Source: Pedobacter sp. (GTDB lineage Bacteria; Bacteroidota; Bacteroidia; Sphingobacteriales; Sphingobacteriaceae). Taken from it: a stretch of DNA of 6,285 nucleotides. Positions 1 to 6,285 of the stretch are shown here, piece by piece (the stretch's first letter is position 1; each line of letters opens with the position of its first letter). The notes under the pieces were generated by a model. The model did not search any database, had not been told where the DNA came from, and saw nothing but the letters and a program-made list of their open reading frames with translations. The stretch covers positions 1 through 6,285 of the forward strand of contig SEDG01000199.1 of NCBI GenBank assembly GCA_004295885.1. The letters run 5' to 3'. Made by a program: the position numbers and the translations under genes.

Positions 1-215
1 GTTATCAGATTCGTTATAATGAGCCCGATATTCCCTCGGGCTCATTCCATTTAATCGTTCAATACTGTGGCAATGAATAAAGTTTGTAATATCTTTTTTA
101 CTACGTTGTCGATTAATATTCTGTTAAATAGGAGACTCTGACCTCAAGGTTCCAAAGAAGTTTTCAATAATAGCGTTGTCTAAGAAACAGCTGCTGATAA
201 ATTCCAACATGTATT
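1..215 (-). pseudogene. IS3-family (IS150-like) transposase OrfB, decayed 3' fragment
   Basis: The minus strand encodes the C-terminal end of an IS3-family DDE transposase (integrase catalytic core). Near position 180 it reads DNAIIENFFGTLRSE, which matches the conserved block containing the catalytic glutamate. At positions 1-60 it reads ERLNGMSPREYRAHYNE, the typical OrfB tail. Both blocks lie in one frame, but an in-frame TAA stands at 124-126. The residues between the blocks do not match the family well: LFNR appears in another frame, which suggests two compensating frameshifts. Upstream, the expected SMSRKGNC segment is replaced by a poor match (KYMLEFISSCFLDN). The first two catalytic Asp regions and OrfA are absent. 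The true C-terminus and one inverted repeat would lie left of the window. This copy cannot be functional. Family assignment is confident; the right boundary is uncertain (about 180-240). Confidence 0.85.
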
Positions 216-228
216 TTGTATCCGTTAA

Positions 229-465
229 ACAGTTGGTCCAAATAAGCTGCAGGTTCAGTATATCGCAAGAACATATAGCGGAAATGTACAATATCAATTT
301 AATGGGTCAAATACTTCAATAAGTAATATAAACGCTTTTAATGGTGCAACCATTTATGTTACATCCATCCAAAGTGTTGATGTAATTGATCCTGTAAAGG
401 GTATCTTCCAACTGCATTGGACTTTTGCTGGGCGTGGTATAATAGAAAAGTGGGTGAAGCAATAA
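229..465 (+). pseudogene. C-terminal fragment of an unrecognised beta-rich protein
   Basis: An open frame without any start codon runs from just after a TAA at 226-228 to a TAA at 463-465, giving about 78 residues. It begins near NKLQVQYIARTYSGNVQYQF and ends GRGIIEKWVKQ. The alternating polar and hydrophobic residues, many Asn, Ser, Thr and Gly, and scattered aromatics suggest beta strands, as in exported or surface proteins of Bacteroidota. I do not recognise the family. It is followed at once by a strong terminator, as expected of a genuine 3' gene end. Its 5' part is missing where the transposase remnant begins, so it is best read as the surviving tail of a gene truncated by an insertion followed by a deletion. 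Alternative: a chance open frame, made less likely by the terminator placement and protein-like composition. Confidence 0.55.
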
Positions 466-476
466 GCTGCCCCTTC

Positions 477-515
477 AAAAAAATGCTGCTTAAGAAATTG
501 AGCAGCATTTTTTTT
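477..515. terminator. Perfect-stem bidirectional intrinsic terminator
   Basis: Positions 477-490 (seven A then TGCTGCT) pair perfectly with 501-514 (AGCAGCA then seven T) around a 10-nt loop at 491-500. A run of eight T follows on the plus strand, and the matching A run gives a T tail on the minus strand. It starts 12 nt after the stop codon of the fragment at 229-465. It can also stop minus-strand transcripts coming from doxX, whose stop is about 165 nt away. No better terminator is visible nearer to doxX. Confidence 0.88.
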
Positions 516-680
516 AAAAGGAAAATATTTTTTAGCTAATCCACAAAATTAATATAAATAACCTAAGTATTTTGTTACATGATCTGCCAATAGTACTGCG
601 TTACTTAGTATGCCGAAAAATCTTTATACTGCAAAAAAGATTTCTGGGTAATATTAAAGGATATAACTTAAAATTATCCC
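516..680. other. AT-rich intergenic stretch, no gene seen
   Basis: This lies between the terminator and the doxX stop codon. No coding frame with a recognisable product is visible on either strand. It holds a weak AT-rich hairpin, with AAATCTTT at 618-625 pairing with AAAGATTT at 636-643 around a 10-nt loop. That hairpin has few G-C pairs and no clean T tail, so it is not called as a terminator. On the minus strand this sequence would be the 3' untranslated region of the doxX transcript. Confidence 0.6.
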
Positions 681-1088
681 TTACTTCTTATCTATACTAT
701 ATTTCCCTGGGCCAATAAATATTAAACTAAAAAATACAATGCCTAATTCTATCGCATGCCCTGCTCCATCCAATCCATTGCCTTTGGCAAAATGAACTAA
801 TGCGGCAATAATCATGGTCACTACCAAAAGCATATTGACAGGACGAAAGAATAAGCCCAGAATCAATAGGAAGCCGCCAATACCTTCTGAAGCTGCGGCC
901 ATAAAACCCCATAACATCGGTAAAAAATCAATGTGAACCACCTTCATGCTTCCACCAAGTTTTGCCCAACCATCTGGGCCACCCATTATTTTTGGTAAGC
1001 CGTGAACCATCATCATTATGCCCAAACCAACTCTTAAAATTAATAATCCAGTATTGCGGTATTTACCTAAAGTATCGAAAATTGCCAT
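681..1088 (-). CDS. DoxX-family integral membrane protein
   Basis: This is a 135-residue protein of the DoxX family (DoxX-like small membrane proteins, named after a thermoacidophile quinol oxidase subunit). Four hydrophobic segments are visible at about residues 14-34, 56-80, 84-101 and 110-127. The first contains the family-typical LRVGLGIMMMVHGLPKI, in which the Arg, His and Gly-x-x-K are characteristic. The second carries the E68-G-x-G-G pattern. The loop GNGLDGAGHAIEL leads into the last helix. Length is normal. The biochemical role in Bacteroidota is not settled; some relatives are tied to redox or oxidative-stress complexes. It starts one base after the stop of the S66 gene, so the two are almost certainly co-transcribed and perhaps translationally coupled. 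Because that upstream gene is broken, doxX expression may be altered. Family call is firm; specific function is unknown. Confidence 0.88.
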   Translation of the reverse strand: MAIFDTLGKYRNTGLLILRVGLGIMMMVHGLPKIMGGPDGWAKLGGSMKVVHIDFLPMLWGFMAAASEGIGGFLLILGLFFRPVNMLLVVTMIIAALVHFAKGNGLDGAGHAIELGIVFFSLIFIGPGKYSIDKK

Positions 1089-1089
1089 A

Positions 1090-1633
1090 TTATAAATATT
1101 TTAATTGAACATCGTTTTTAGCTACAGCAAGCGATATGGTTTTGCCTACAACCATTGCACGGTTATCATCTATATGTCCTGTTGGAAAGTTAAAACATAC
1201 CGGATAATCAAATTCTTTTACCAATTCCCAAATCACCTCTTCGGGAGTTTGTCCAAAAGGGATGCTTTCTTCGCTTATTTCATTAAAAGCACCAATAATT
1301 AATCCTTTTAATTTGTTAAGCTTCCCTTTTCTTTTCAGCAGTCGCATCATTCTATCAATAGAATATTCATGTTCGCCAACATCAACCACCACGAGCAGCA
1401 ATAATAGCCTTAATGCTTTCATCATCTAAAAACTGCTGTAAATCTGCCGCCCTTTCTTTATCTGTTCCAGAAAATTGATGGTATGAACTACTTACTGTAC
1501 TCCCAATAACAACGTCCACCCCCCAGCCTTTTAGGGTCTCAATAGCGCCATCAATAGATTTAGGTAGTTTTTTAGCAGGACAGACAATCGCAATTTTATC
1601 GCCCTTTTTTAAATAGGATGGCTGTTTAATCAT
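1090..1633 (-). pseudogene. S66 family LD-carboxypeptidase (muramoyltetrapeptide carboxypeptidase), internally deleted
   Basis: S66 peptidases (LdcA-like) cut the L,D-bond to the terminal D-Ala of muropeptide tetrapeptides in cell-wall recycling. The first part (1633 down to about 1385, 83 residues) starts MIKQPSYLKKGDKIAIVCPA and ends AIIAARGG, just before where the family has Y-G-T-x-R-I-I-D. It then hits TGA at 1384-1382. The second part resumes in another frame with DVGEHEYSIDRMMR, continues through IPFGQT and PVCFNFPTGHIDDNRAMV, and ends QLKYL. The two parts give about 180 residues against roughly 300 for the family. About 120 residues are missing, including the GxSD segment with the nucleophilic Ser and the preceding Arg-Ile-Ile-Asp. 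The Glu usually found just before the Asp-Val-Gly-Glu is lost too, while the GH histidine remains. The ATG at 1633 fits the family start better than the in-frame TTG at 1645. It cannot be an active peptidase. Confidence 0.9.
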
Positions 1634-1645
1634 AGGTAAAATCAA

Positions 1646-1653
1646 TATCTTTG
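1646..1653 (+). promoter_or_regulatory. Putative Bacteroidota -7 box (TATCTTTG) for metG
   Basis: TATCTTTG matches the Bacteroidota sigma-A -7 consensus TAnnTTTG exactly. It ends 18 nt before the TTG start of metG, so the transcript would have a leader of only about 10-13 nt. A -33 TTTG is not clear; TGTTTA at 1623-1628 is a poor candidate. The box lies in the 38-bp spacer between metG and the divergent S66 gene. On the opposite strand TTATTTTG, around 1653-1660, is one base off consensus and could serve that gene. Confidence 0.55.
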
Positions 1654-1671
1654 CAAAATAAATAAATAGTT

Positions 1672-3780
1672 TTGGATAACGATAAAATTAAAAGATATAC
1701 AGTAACGGCGGCTTTGCCTTACACTAATGGTCCGGTACATATTGGTCACTTAGCGGGTGTTTATTTGCCTGCCGATACTTATGTGCGCTATCTTCGCAGC
1801 AACAAAAGAGATGTAAAATTTATTTGTGGTTCTGATGAAAATGGAGTTCCAATTACTTTAAAAGCCAAAAAAGAAGGAATTACACCGCAAGAAGTGGTAG
1901 ATAAATACCACAAAATTATTGGTGATTCTTTTAAAGAATTCGGTGTATCTTTTGATATTTACCATCGTACCTCATCCTTAACTCACCACCAAACAGCATC
2001 TGCTTTTTTTAAAAAGTTATATGATGAAGGCGTTTTTACAGAAGAAGTTACCGAACAATATTACGATGAGAAAGCACAAACTTTCTTAGCTGATAGATAC
2101 ATTACAGGTACTTGTCCGAGATGTGGTAACGAAAATGCTTATGGTGACCAATGCGAAAACTGTGGTAGTACACTAAATGCAACAGATTTAATCAACCCAA
2201 AATCTACACTTTCTGGAGAACCTCCTATTAGAAAGGAAACCAAAAACTGGTTTTTGCCTCTAGATAAATATGAGGGACAATTAAGAAGTTATATTGAAAG
2301 TCACAAAGAATGGCGACCAAATGTTTATGGGCAATGCCAAAGCTGGTTAAATGCAGGTTTGCAGCCAAGGGCGATGACAAGAGATCTAGATTGGGGTGTA
2401 AAAGTGCCAATTAAGGGTGCCGATGGAAAGGTTTTATACGTTTGGTTTGATGCACCTATAGGTTACATCTCTGCAACAAAGGAGCTTTGTAATTATGCTA
2501 CGTTAGACGTTTGGAATCCGAAGGCGGAAGAATATTATATTAATCCAATGGAGGATGATAAGTGTGGTTGGGAAGAGTATTGGAAAGATGATGCTACTAA
2601 ACTAGTTCATTTTATTGGTAAGGATAACATCGTTTTTCATTGTATTATTTTTCCTGCCATGTTAATGGCACATGGTGGATTTGTATTAGCAGATAACGTT
2701 CCAGCAAATGAGTTTTTGAACCTAGAAGGACAGAAAATATCAACATCTAAAAACTGGGCAGTTTGGTTAAATGAATATTTGGTAGAGTTTCCTGATAAAC
2801 AGGATGTATTACGTTACGTATTAACCGCTACTGCGCCAGAAACAAAAGATAACGATTTCACTTGGAAAGATTTTCAAGCTCGTAATAACAATGAGTTAGT
2901 AGCCATTTTAGGGAACTTTATTAATAGAGTTACCGTATTAACCAATAAGTATTTTGATGGCAAAGTGCCAATGTTAATGACAATTACGGAGCAAGACCAA
3001 GCCGTAATTGATGAATTAGCTGCTTATCCTGCAAAGATTAGCGCTTCTATAGAAAATTATAGATTTAGAGAAGCTTTAGGTGAAGTGATGAATGTAGCCC
3101 GTTTAGGTAATAAATATTTAGCGGATACAGAGCCATGGAAAGCAATTAAAACTGACGAGGATAGGGTAAGAACCATCTTGCACATTGCCCTACAAATTGC
3201 GGCAAATATTGAGATTTTGATTGAGCCATTCTTGCCATTTACCGCTGATAAATTAATGAAGATGTTAAATTATGGAGGTCATCAATGGGAAAATGCAGGA
3301 AGCCTTGATTTGTTAGCTCGTGGCCATCAATTAAATGAACCTACCTTGTTATTTGCAAAAATTGAAGACGAAGAAGTGCAAGCGCAAATAGACAAATTAA
3401 ATAACAGTAAAACCGCTAATGCACAGGCAAACGCTACATTAGTACCAGCAAAAGAGAACATCACTTTCGATCAATTTGGCGCCATGGATATTCGTGTGGC
3501 AACCATCACAGCAGCAGAAAAAGTAGATAAAACTAAAAAGCTATTAAAGCTTACAGTAAATACAGGGCTAGATGAAAGAACGGTTGTATCTGGCATAGCC
3601 GAACATTATAAACCAGAAGACATCATCGGACAACAAGTGAGTTTACTGGTTAATCTTGCGCCAAGAGAAATTAAAGGAATTCTATCACAAGGAATGATTT
3701 TAATGGCAGAGGATGCTGAAGGCAAATTGACTTTTGTATCACCAACAACTAAGTTTGATAATGGAAGCGTGGTAAGATAA
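1672..3780 (+). CDS. metG: Methionine--tRNA ligase with C-terminal tRNA-binding domain
   Basis: This cytoplasmic enzyme charges tRNA-Met with methionine using ATP, for initiation and elongation. The 702 residues show the full long-form architecture. The class I Rossmann core carries HIGH at 23-26, after PYTNGPV. A zinc knuckle has Cys148, Cys151, Cys161 and Cys164 (CPRC and CENC). The active-site WFDAPIGY is at 258-265. The signature loop KISTS is at 355-359, in place of KMSKS, followed by KNWAVW. An alpha-helical anticodon-binding region spans about 404-560. After a Lys/Asn/Ala-rich linker comes an EMAP-II/Trbp111-type OB-fold tRNA-binding domain at about 597-702, with FDQFGAMDIRVATI and GQQVSLLVNLAPREIKGILSQGM. 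The TTG start gives MDNDKIKRYTVTAALPYTNG, as expected for the family; no ATG lies nearby in frame. There is no obvious Shine-Dalgarno sequence, which is normal for Bacteroidota. Intact and near-certain. Confidence 0.98.
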   Translation: MDNDKIKRYTVTAALPYTNGPVHIGHLAGVYLPADTYVRYLRSNKRDVKFICGSDENGVPITLKAKKEGITPQEVVDKYHKIIGDSFKEFGVSFDIYHRTSSLTHHQTASAFFKKLYDEGVFTEEVTEQYYDEKAQTFLADRYITGTCPRCGNENAYGDQCENCGSTLNATDLINPKSTLSGEPPIRKETKNWFLPLDKYEGQLRSYIESHKEWRPNVYGQCQSWLNAGLQPRAMTRDLDWGVKVPIKGADGKVLYVWFDAPIGYISATKELCNYATLDVWNPKAEEYYINPMEDDKCGWEEYWKDDATKLVHFIGKDNIVFHCIIFPAMLMAHGGFVLADNVPANEFLNLEGQKISTSKNWAVWLNEYLVEFPDKQDVLRYVLTATAPETKDNDFTWKDFQARNNNELVAILGNFINRVTVLTNKYFDGKVPMLMTITEQDQAVIDELAAYPAKISASIENYRFREALGEVMNVARLGNKYLADTEPWKAIKTDEDRVRTILHIALQIAANIEILIEPFLPFTADKLMKMLNYGGHQWENAGSLDLLARGHQLNEPTLLFAKIEDEEVQAQIDKLNNSKTANAQANATLVPAKENITFDQFGAMDIRVATITAAEKVDKTKKLLKLTVNTGLDERTVVSGIAEHYKPEDIIGQQVSLLVNLAPREIKGILSQGMILMAEDAEGKLTFVSPTTKFDNGSVVR

Positions 3781-3800
3781 CGCTGAATTGAATGTTTTAC

Positions 3801-3832
3801 AATCCTTGCAGTGAAAACTGCAAGGATTTTTT
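3801..3832 (+). terminator. Intrinsic terminator of metG
   Basis: A perfect 12-bp stem (AATCCTTGCAGT at 3801-3812 with its complement at 3817-3828) is closed by a GAAA tetraloop and followed by six T (3827-3832). It begins 20 nt after the metG stop. The ABC-F gene converges on it from the other side, ending at 3849. In the minus direction the stem is followed by GTAAAAC rather than a T run, so termination in that direction is expected to be weak. Confidence 0.92.
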
Positions 3833-3848
3833 ATGAAACAAACCTTCA

Positions 3849-5432
3849 CTAAAGATTGATAGTCTTTTCAATGTTTACTTGCTCCAAAAAGAACTCATCA
3901 TGAGAAACCACTAACAGCGTGCCCTTATATTGATTTATCGTGTCTGTTGAAATCTCTAAATTCTGGATATCTAGGTTGTTAGTTGGCTCGTCTAAAATGA
4001 TAAGGTCGGGTGCGGTATTGTTGATCGTGAATGAACAAAGCATCAAACGCATCTTTTCACCGCCACTAAGTGCACCACAAGGCTTATCCCAACATTCGTT
4101 TGTAAATAAAAAGCGATTGAGCCTAATCTTTACCTCATGTTCTTGTAAAACCAAATTAAAACTTTGAGCTTGCTCATAAACGGTCAATCGATTGCCTATT
4201 AAAGAATAATCTTGATCAATATAAATTGCTTTGGTAGTAATGGTTTCTAATGTTCCTGATGCTGGTTTTAGTTGTCCCAATATGAGTTTGATCAATGTTG
4301 TTTTTCCTGAGCCATTTATCCCTTTTATCGCAACTCGCTCTCCACTTTTTATCCGAAAACTCAAATCATTTTTCCAAAGTAACTGATGCTTATATTTAAA
4401 GTTAATCGCATTGGCACTAACCAAGACTTTGCCTTGATGCAGCTTAGAATCCATAAAATCCACTTTCATTTTATCCCTGTCAGGGATGTTTAAACGAAGA
4501 TGATGTAACTCCTCAGTAATGTTGCTGATCTTATCATTATGCACACCTTTCAGTTTGGCTGTACTTCTCTCCGCATTATTTTTAAGAGTATTTATAACAA
4601 TAGTAGGCAGCCCTGCTTTTTCTTGTTTTTTCTTTCCTTTGGCATCTAGCTTTTGCTGCCTTTCTATCGATTCTCTTTCTGTTTCCTTCGCTTTTCGGAG
4701 TGTTTTCTCCTTACTCTTTAGCTTATGGCTTAAAGCTTCCATAGCGATTGCCTTTTGCGCTGTATAAAAATCATAGTTGCCTCCATAACTTACTATGCCG
4801 TTTTTGCTTAGCTCGCAAACGCTATTAAGCAGGTTTAGTAAGGTTCTATCATGGCTTACTACAACTAAGGTGTTTTTAGTCGATTTGATATAATCATAAA
4901 GCATATTTCTGCTAGAACTATCTAAATGATTGGTGGGCTCATCTAGCAGAACTAACTGAGGCAGATGAATAATAATCCCCGCAAGGAATACTTTGGTTTT
5001 TTGACCGCCACTTAGTGTTGCTAGGGGTTGGTTCAAATCTAAATCCGCTAAGTTCCAATAGGCCAAAGCTGTTGCGCAACGTTCCTCAATTGTCCAATCA
5101 TCGTTTAGTAGTGTTAGATTTTCATCAGTTGCATTGCCATTTAAAATTTCTGTAAGCGCACTTAGTTTATCCGCAATCTGAAGCGCTTGTGCAATGCTAT
5201 GTTTATTAAATTGGCCAAAGTGTTGAGGAACATAGTACGGATGTGCGTTACTTTTCAATAGACCAGTAGTAGCCTGTAATTGTCCCGCCAAGATTTTTAA
5301 CAGCGTAGATTTTCCCGTGCCATTATTGCCAATTAATGCAATTTTATCGTGTTTGTTTATGTTGAGATTTATATCACTGAACAATAAATCTCTACTAAGG
5401 TGTATGTAGGTAACACCTTGTAGCTGAAGCAT
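3849..5432 (-). CDS. ABC-F family ATPase (ribosome-associated, soluble)
   Basis: This is a 527-residue protein with two ATP-binding cassettes and no membrane segment, which is diagnostic of the ABC-F family. These proteins bind the ribosomal E site, and some relieve stalling or displace antibiotics. Cassette 1 has Walker A GNNGTGKST (35-43), signature LSGGQ (140-144), Walker B LVLLDE (160-165) and switch His194. Cassette 2 has Walker A GINGSGKT (371-378), signature LSGGE (455-459), Walker B LIILDE (477-482) and switch His511. Both Walker B glutamates are present, so both sites look ATPase-competent. The linker (about 226-334) is strongly basic and coiled-coil-like, with KGKKKQEKAG and NTLKNNAERSTAKLK, as expected for the tRNA-interaction arm. 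At 527 residues it is shorter than Uup and lacks a C-terminal arm. It may be a housekeeping translation factor or a resistance protein; the sequence alone does not decide. A 124-bp gap separates it from the upstream hydroxylase gene. Confidence 0.95.
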   Translation of the reverse strand: MLQLQGVTYIHLSRDLLFSDINLNINKHDKIALIGNNGTGKSTLLKILAGQLQATTGLLKSNAHPYYVPQHFGQFNKHSIAQALQIADKLSALTEILNGNATDENLTLLNDDWTIEERCATALAYWNLADLDLNQPLATLSGGQKTKVFLAGIIIHLPQLVLLDEPTNHLDSSSRNMLYDYIKSTKNTLVVVSHDRTLLNLLNSVCELSKNGIVSYGGNYDFYTAQKAIAMEALSHKLKSKEKTLRKAKETERESIERQQKLDAKGKKKQEKAGLPTIVINTLKNNAERSTAKLKGVHNDKISNITEELHHLRLNIPDRDKMKVDFMDSKLHQGKVLVSANAINFKYKHQLLWKNDLSFRIKSGERVAIKGINGSGKTTLIKLILGQLKPASGTLETITTKAIYIDQDYSLIGNRLTVYEQAQSFNLVLQEHEVKIRLNRFLFTNECWDKPCGALSGGEKMRLMLCSFTINNTAPDLIILDEPTNNLDIQNLEISTDTINQYKGTLLVVSHDEFFLEQVNIEKTINL

Positions 5433-5459
5433 AATTTCTTTCTTAAAAATGAATAATTA

Positions 5460-5482
5460 AGAATCCCTTTGAAACGGGTTCT
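5460..5482 (-). promoter_or_regulatory. Hairpin in the leader of the ABC-F gene
   Basis: AGAA(T)CCC at 5460-5467 pairs with GGGTTCT at 5476-5482 over seven base pairs with one bulged base and an 8-nt loop. It lies about 28 nt upstream of the ABC-F ATG, inside the probable 5' leader. Next to it, toward 5500, lies a short TTTTT/AAAAA pairing. No good T run follows the hairpin on the minus strand, so it is a weak terminator at best. It may be a decayed terminator of the hydroxylase gene or a leader regulatory structure. Confidence 0.35.
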
Positions 5483-5538
5483 CTTGATTTTTCGCAAAAA
5501 GAAATTAATCCTACATTGATGATGATTTAATGAGAATG

Positions 5539-5546
5539 CAAAAATA
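5539..5546 (-). promoter_or_regulatory. Putative -7 box (TATTTTTG) for the ABC-F gene
   Basis: Read on the minus strand, this is TATTTTTG, matching the TAnnTTTG consensus of Bacteroidota housekeeping promoters. It lies just after the hydroxylase stop codon (5559-5557) and would give the ABC-F transcript a leader of about 100 nt. No convincing -33 TTTG is present, and the region is AT-rich, so a chance match is possible. Confidence 0.4.
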
Positions 5547-5556
5547 ATATTTTTTG

Positions 5557-6285
5557 CTAATCTTTAAGAATGAGAAGTTTAAATTCAACAGCTTTCTGTT
5601 GCACTAGAGCTAGCTCTTCTGTAACTACCTTAGCTTGATTTCTTGTATCTGCCAACTTTTCAAACTCCTCTTCATATTTTGGGTGTTCGGTTTTCATCAC
5701 CTTATCCCAAAAAGTAAAATACAAACCAAAATTGCTTTTAAAATGAGTATGATGTAAGTTATGATGCGTAGAAGTATTGTGCCACTTAAATATCTTATGA
5801 CGAACAAACCATTTAGGTAAAAACTCAAAACCAGCGTGCCCAGCAACATTAATCACTAAAGAATACACACCAAAAACCGAAATTACAGAAACGTGATGCG
5901 GAATGGTAAACACCAACACCAGCATAATTCCCATCTCAATTACAGCCTCAAAAGGATGAAATGAGTACGCTGCAAATGGAGTTGGATTTATAGATTTATG
6001 ATGCGTTTTATGAGCAAACTTAAAGAGTGGTTTCCAATGTAACAAACGGTGTGTCCAATAGAAATAAGTATCATGAATAATTATCATGATTAAAAAACTT
6101 AGAAAATAATAACCATAACCATATTTGTCTATCGGGCTATATGCCATTGTCAGGCCGTTTTTATTGGCCCAAATTACAAAAGCAATAAAAGCACTTAGAA
6201 TTAAAAAAGTATAAATGGAGTAGCGTATTTCCAGAAAAACATACTTATTTTGTGGATAGCGCTGTTGAATTTTTGTATACCAAAA
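5557..6285 (-). CDS. Fatty acid hydroxylase / sterol desaturase family membrane protein, 5' partial
   Basis: This is a membrane di-iron oxygenase of the fatty acid hydroxylase superfamily, which hydroxylates or desaturates lipid chains or sterol- and carotenoid-like substrates. The frame stays open from the right window edge, giving 242 visible residues; the Met at 6147 is internal, because 46 upstream codons read as a membrane protein (YSIYTFLILSAFIAFVIWA). The histidine clusters that bind the two irons are all present, in visible-residue numbering: H71 with WTHRLLH (77-83), HKTHH (92-96), H110 in SFHPFE, H150 in GHAGFE, and HNTSTHHNLHH (169-179). Hydrophobic segments lie at about 24-41, 57-71, 113-129 and 132-149. 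After the usual family end (FWDKVMKTEHPKYEEEF) there is a tail of about 30 residues, probably helical, ending LLILKD. The true start lies beyond the window. Substrate unknown; family firm. Confidence 0.92.
   Translation of the reverse strand, partial: FWYTKIQQRYPQNKYVFLEIRYSIYTFLILSAFIAFVIWANKNGLTMAYSPIDKYGYGYYFLSFLIMIIIHDTYFYWTHRLLHWKPLFKFAHKTHHKSINPTPFAAYSFHPFEAVIEMGIMLVLVFTIPHHVSVISVFGVYSLVINVAGHAGFEFLPKWFVRHKIFKWHNTSTHHNLHHTHFKSNFGLYFTFWDKVMKTEHPKYEEEFEKLADTRNQAKVVTEELALVQQKAVEFKLLILKD

Noticed and set aside
241..470. Ten-base direct repeat AATAAGCTGC at 241-250 and 461-470, bracketing the headless fragment.
   Set aside because: A single 10-bp match in an AT-rich stretch is plausible by chance, and IS3 elements make only 3-5 bp target duplications. 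The second copy overlaps the stop codon of the fragment, so it does not mark a mobile unit.
563..608. Inverted repeat CTAAGTA (563-569) and TACTTAG (602-608).
   Set aside because: Seven base pairs separated by 32 nt, AT-rich and not extended by further pairing, is expected by chance.
618..643. AT-rich hairpin downstream of doxX as its terminator.
   Set aside because: The stem has a single G-C pair on each side and no proper T tail in the minus direction; the 477-515 hairpin is a far better candidate.
1105..1302. Open frames opposite or inside the main genes (for example plus strand 1105-1302, 3940-4167 and 4519-4767; minus strand 727-912 and 2228-2410).
   Set aside because: They lie inside well-supported genes in other frames and show composition typical of antisense shadows, with no recognisable motif.
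2734..2748. The metG signature loop reads KISTS instead of KMSKS, which might suggest altered activity.
   Set aside because: From memory, KISTS followed by NWAVW is the normal form in Bacteroidota methionyl-tRNA synthetases, so it is a lineage trait and not a defect.
3849..6285. Hydroxylase plus ABC-F as an antibiotic biosynthesis or self-resistance cluster.
   Set aside because: Only two genes are seen, both of widespread families, with no biosynthetic partner in view and a probable promoter between them.

Overview
The window looks like a stretch of Bacteroidota chromosome, most likely from the Sphingobacteriaceae (Pedobacter-like). The reasons are the AT-rich sequence, a methionyl-tRNA synthetase with a fused C-terminal tRNA-binding domain and the KISTS/NWAVW signature loop, the lack of clear Shine-Dalgarno sequences, and TAnnTTTG-type -7 promoter boxes. 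The genus is an inference from remembered protein families; no search was run.

Layout, left to right. Positions 1 to about 240 hold a decayed 3' piece of an IS3-family (IS150-like) transposase on the minus strand. It abuts a start-less C-terminal fragment (229-465, plus strand) of an unrecognised, beta-rich protein. A perfect-stem bidirectional terminator (477-515) closes this scar. The stretch 516-680 carries no gene that I can support. Next come two minus-strand genes one base apart: a DoxX-family membrane protein (681-1088), preceded by an S66 (LD-carboxypeptidase) gene (1090-1633). The S66 gene has lost its central third, including the nucleophile region, and is frameshifted at the junction. 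A 38-bp divergent spacer with a good -7 box leads to metG (1672-3780, plus strand, TTG start), which ends at a GAAA-loop terminator. Converging on that terminator is an ABC-F ATPase gene (3849-5432, minus). Upstream of it, on the same strand, is a fatty-acid hydroxylase/sterol desaturase-family gene (5557 to the right edge, 5' end outside the window).

The intact genes are mainly housekeeping: tRNA charging, ribosome-associated ABC-F activity, membrane lipid modification and a small membrane protein. They do not form a single pathway. The noteworthy parts are genome decay (the transposase scar with its fused gene remnant, and the internally deleted S66 gene) and the compact regulatory spacers. 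I found no convincing new system.
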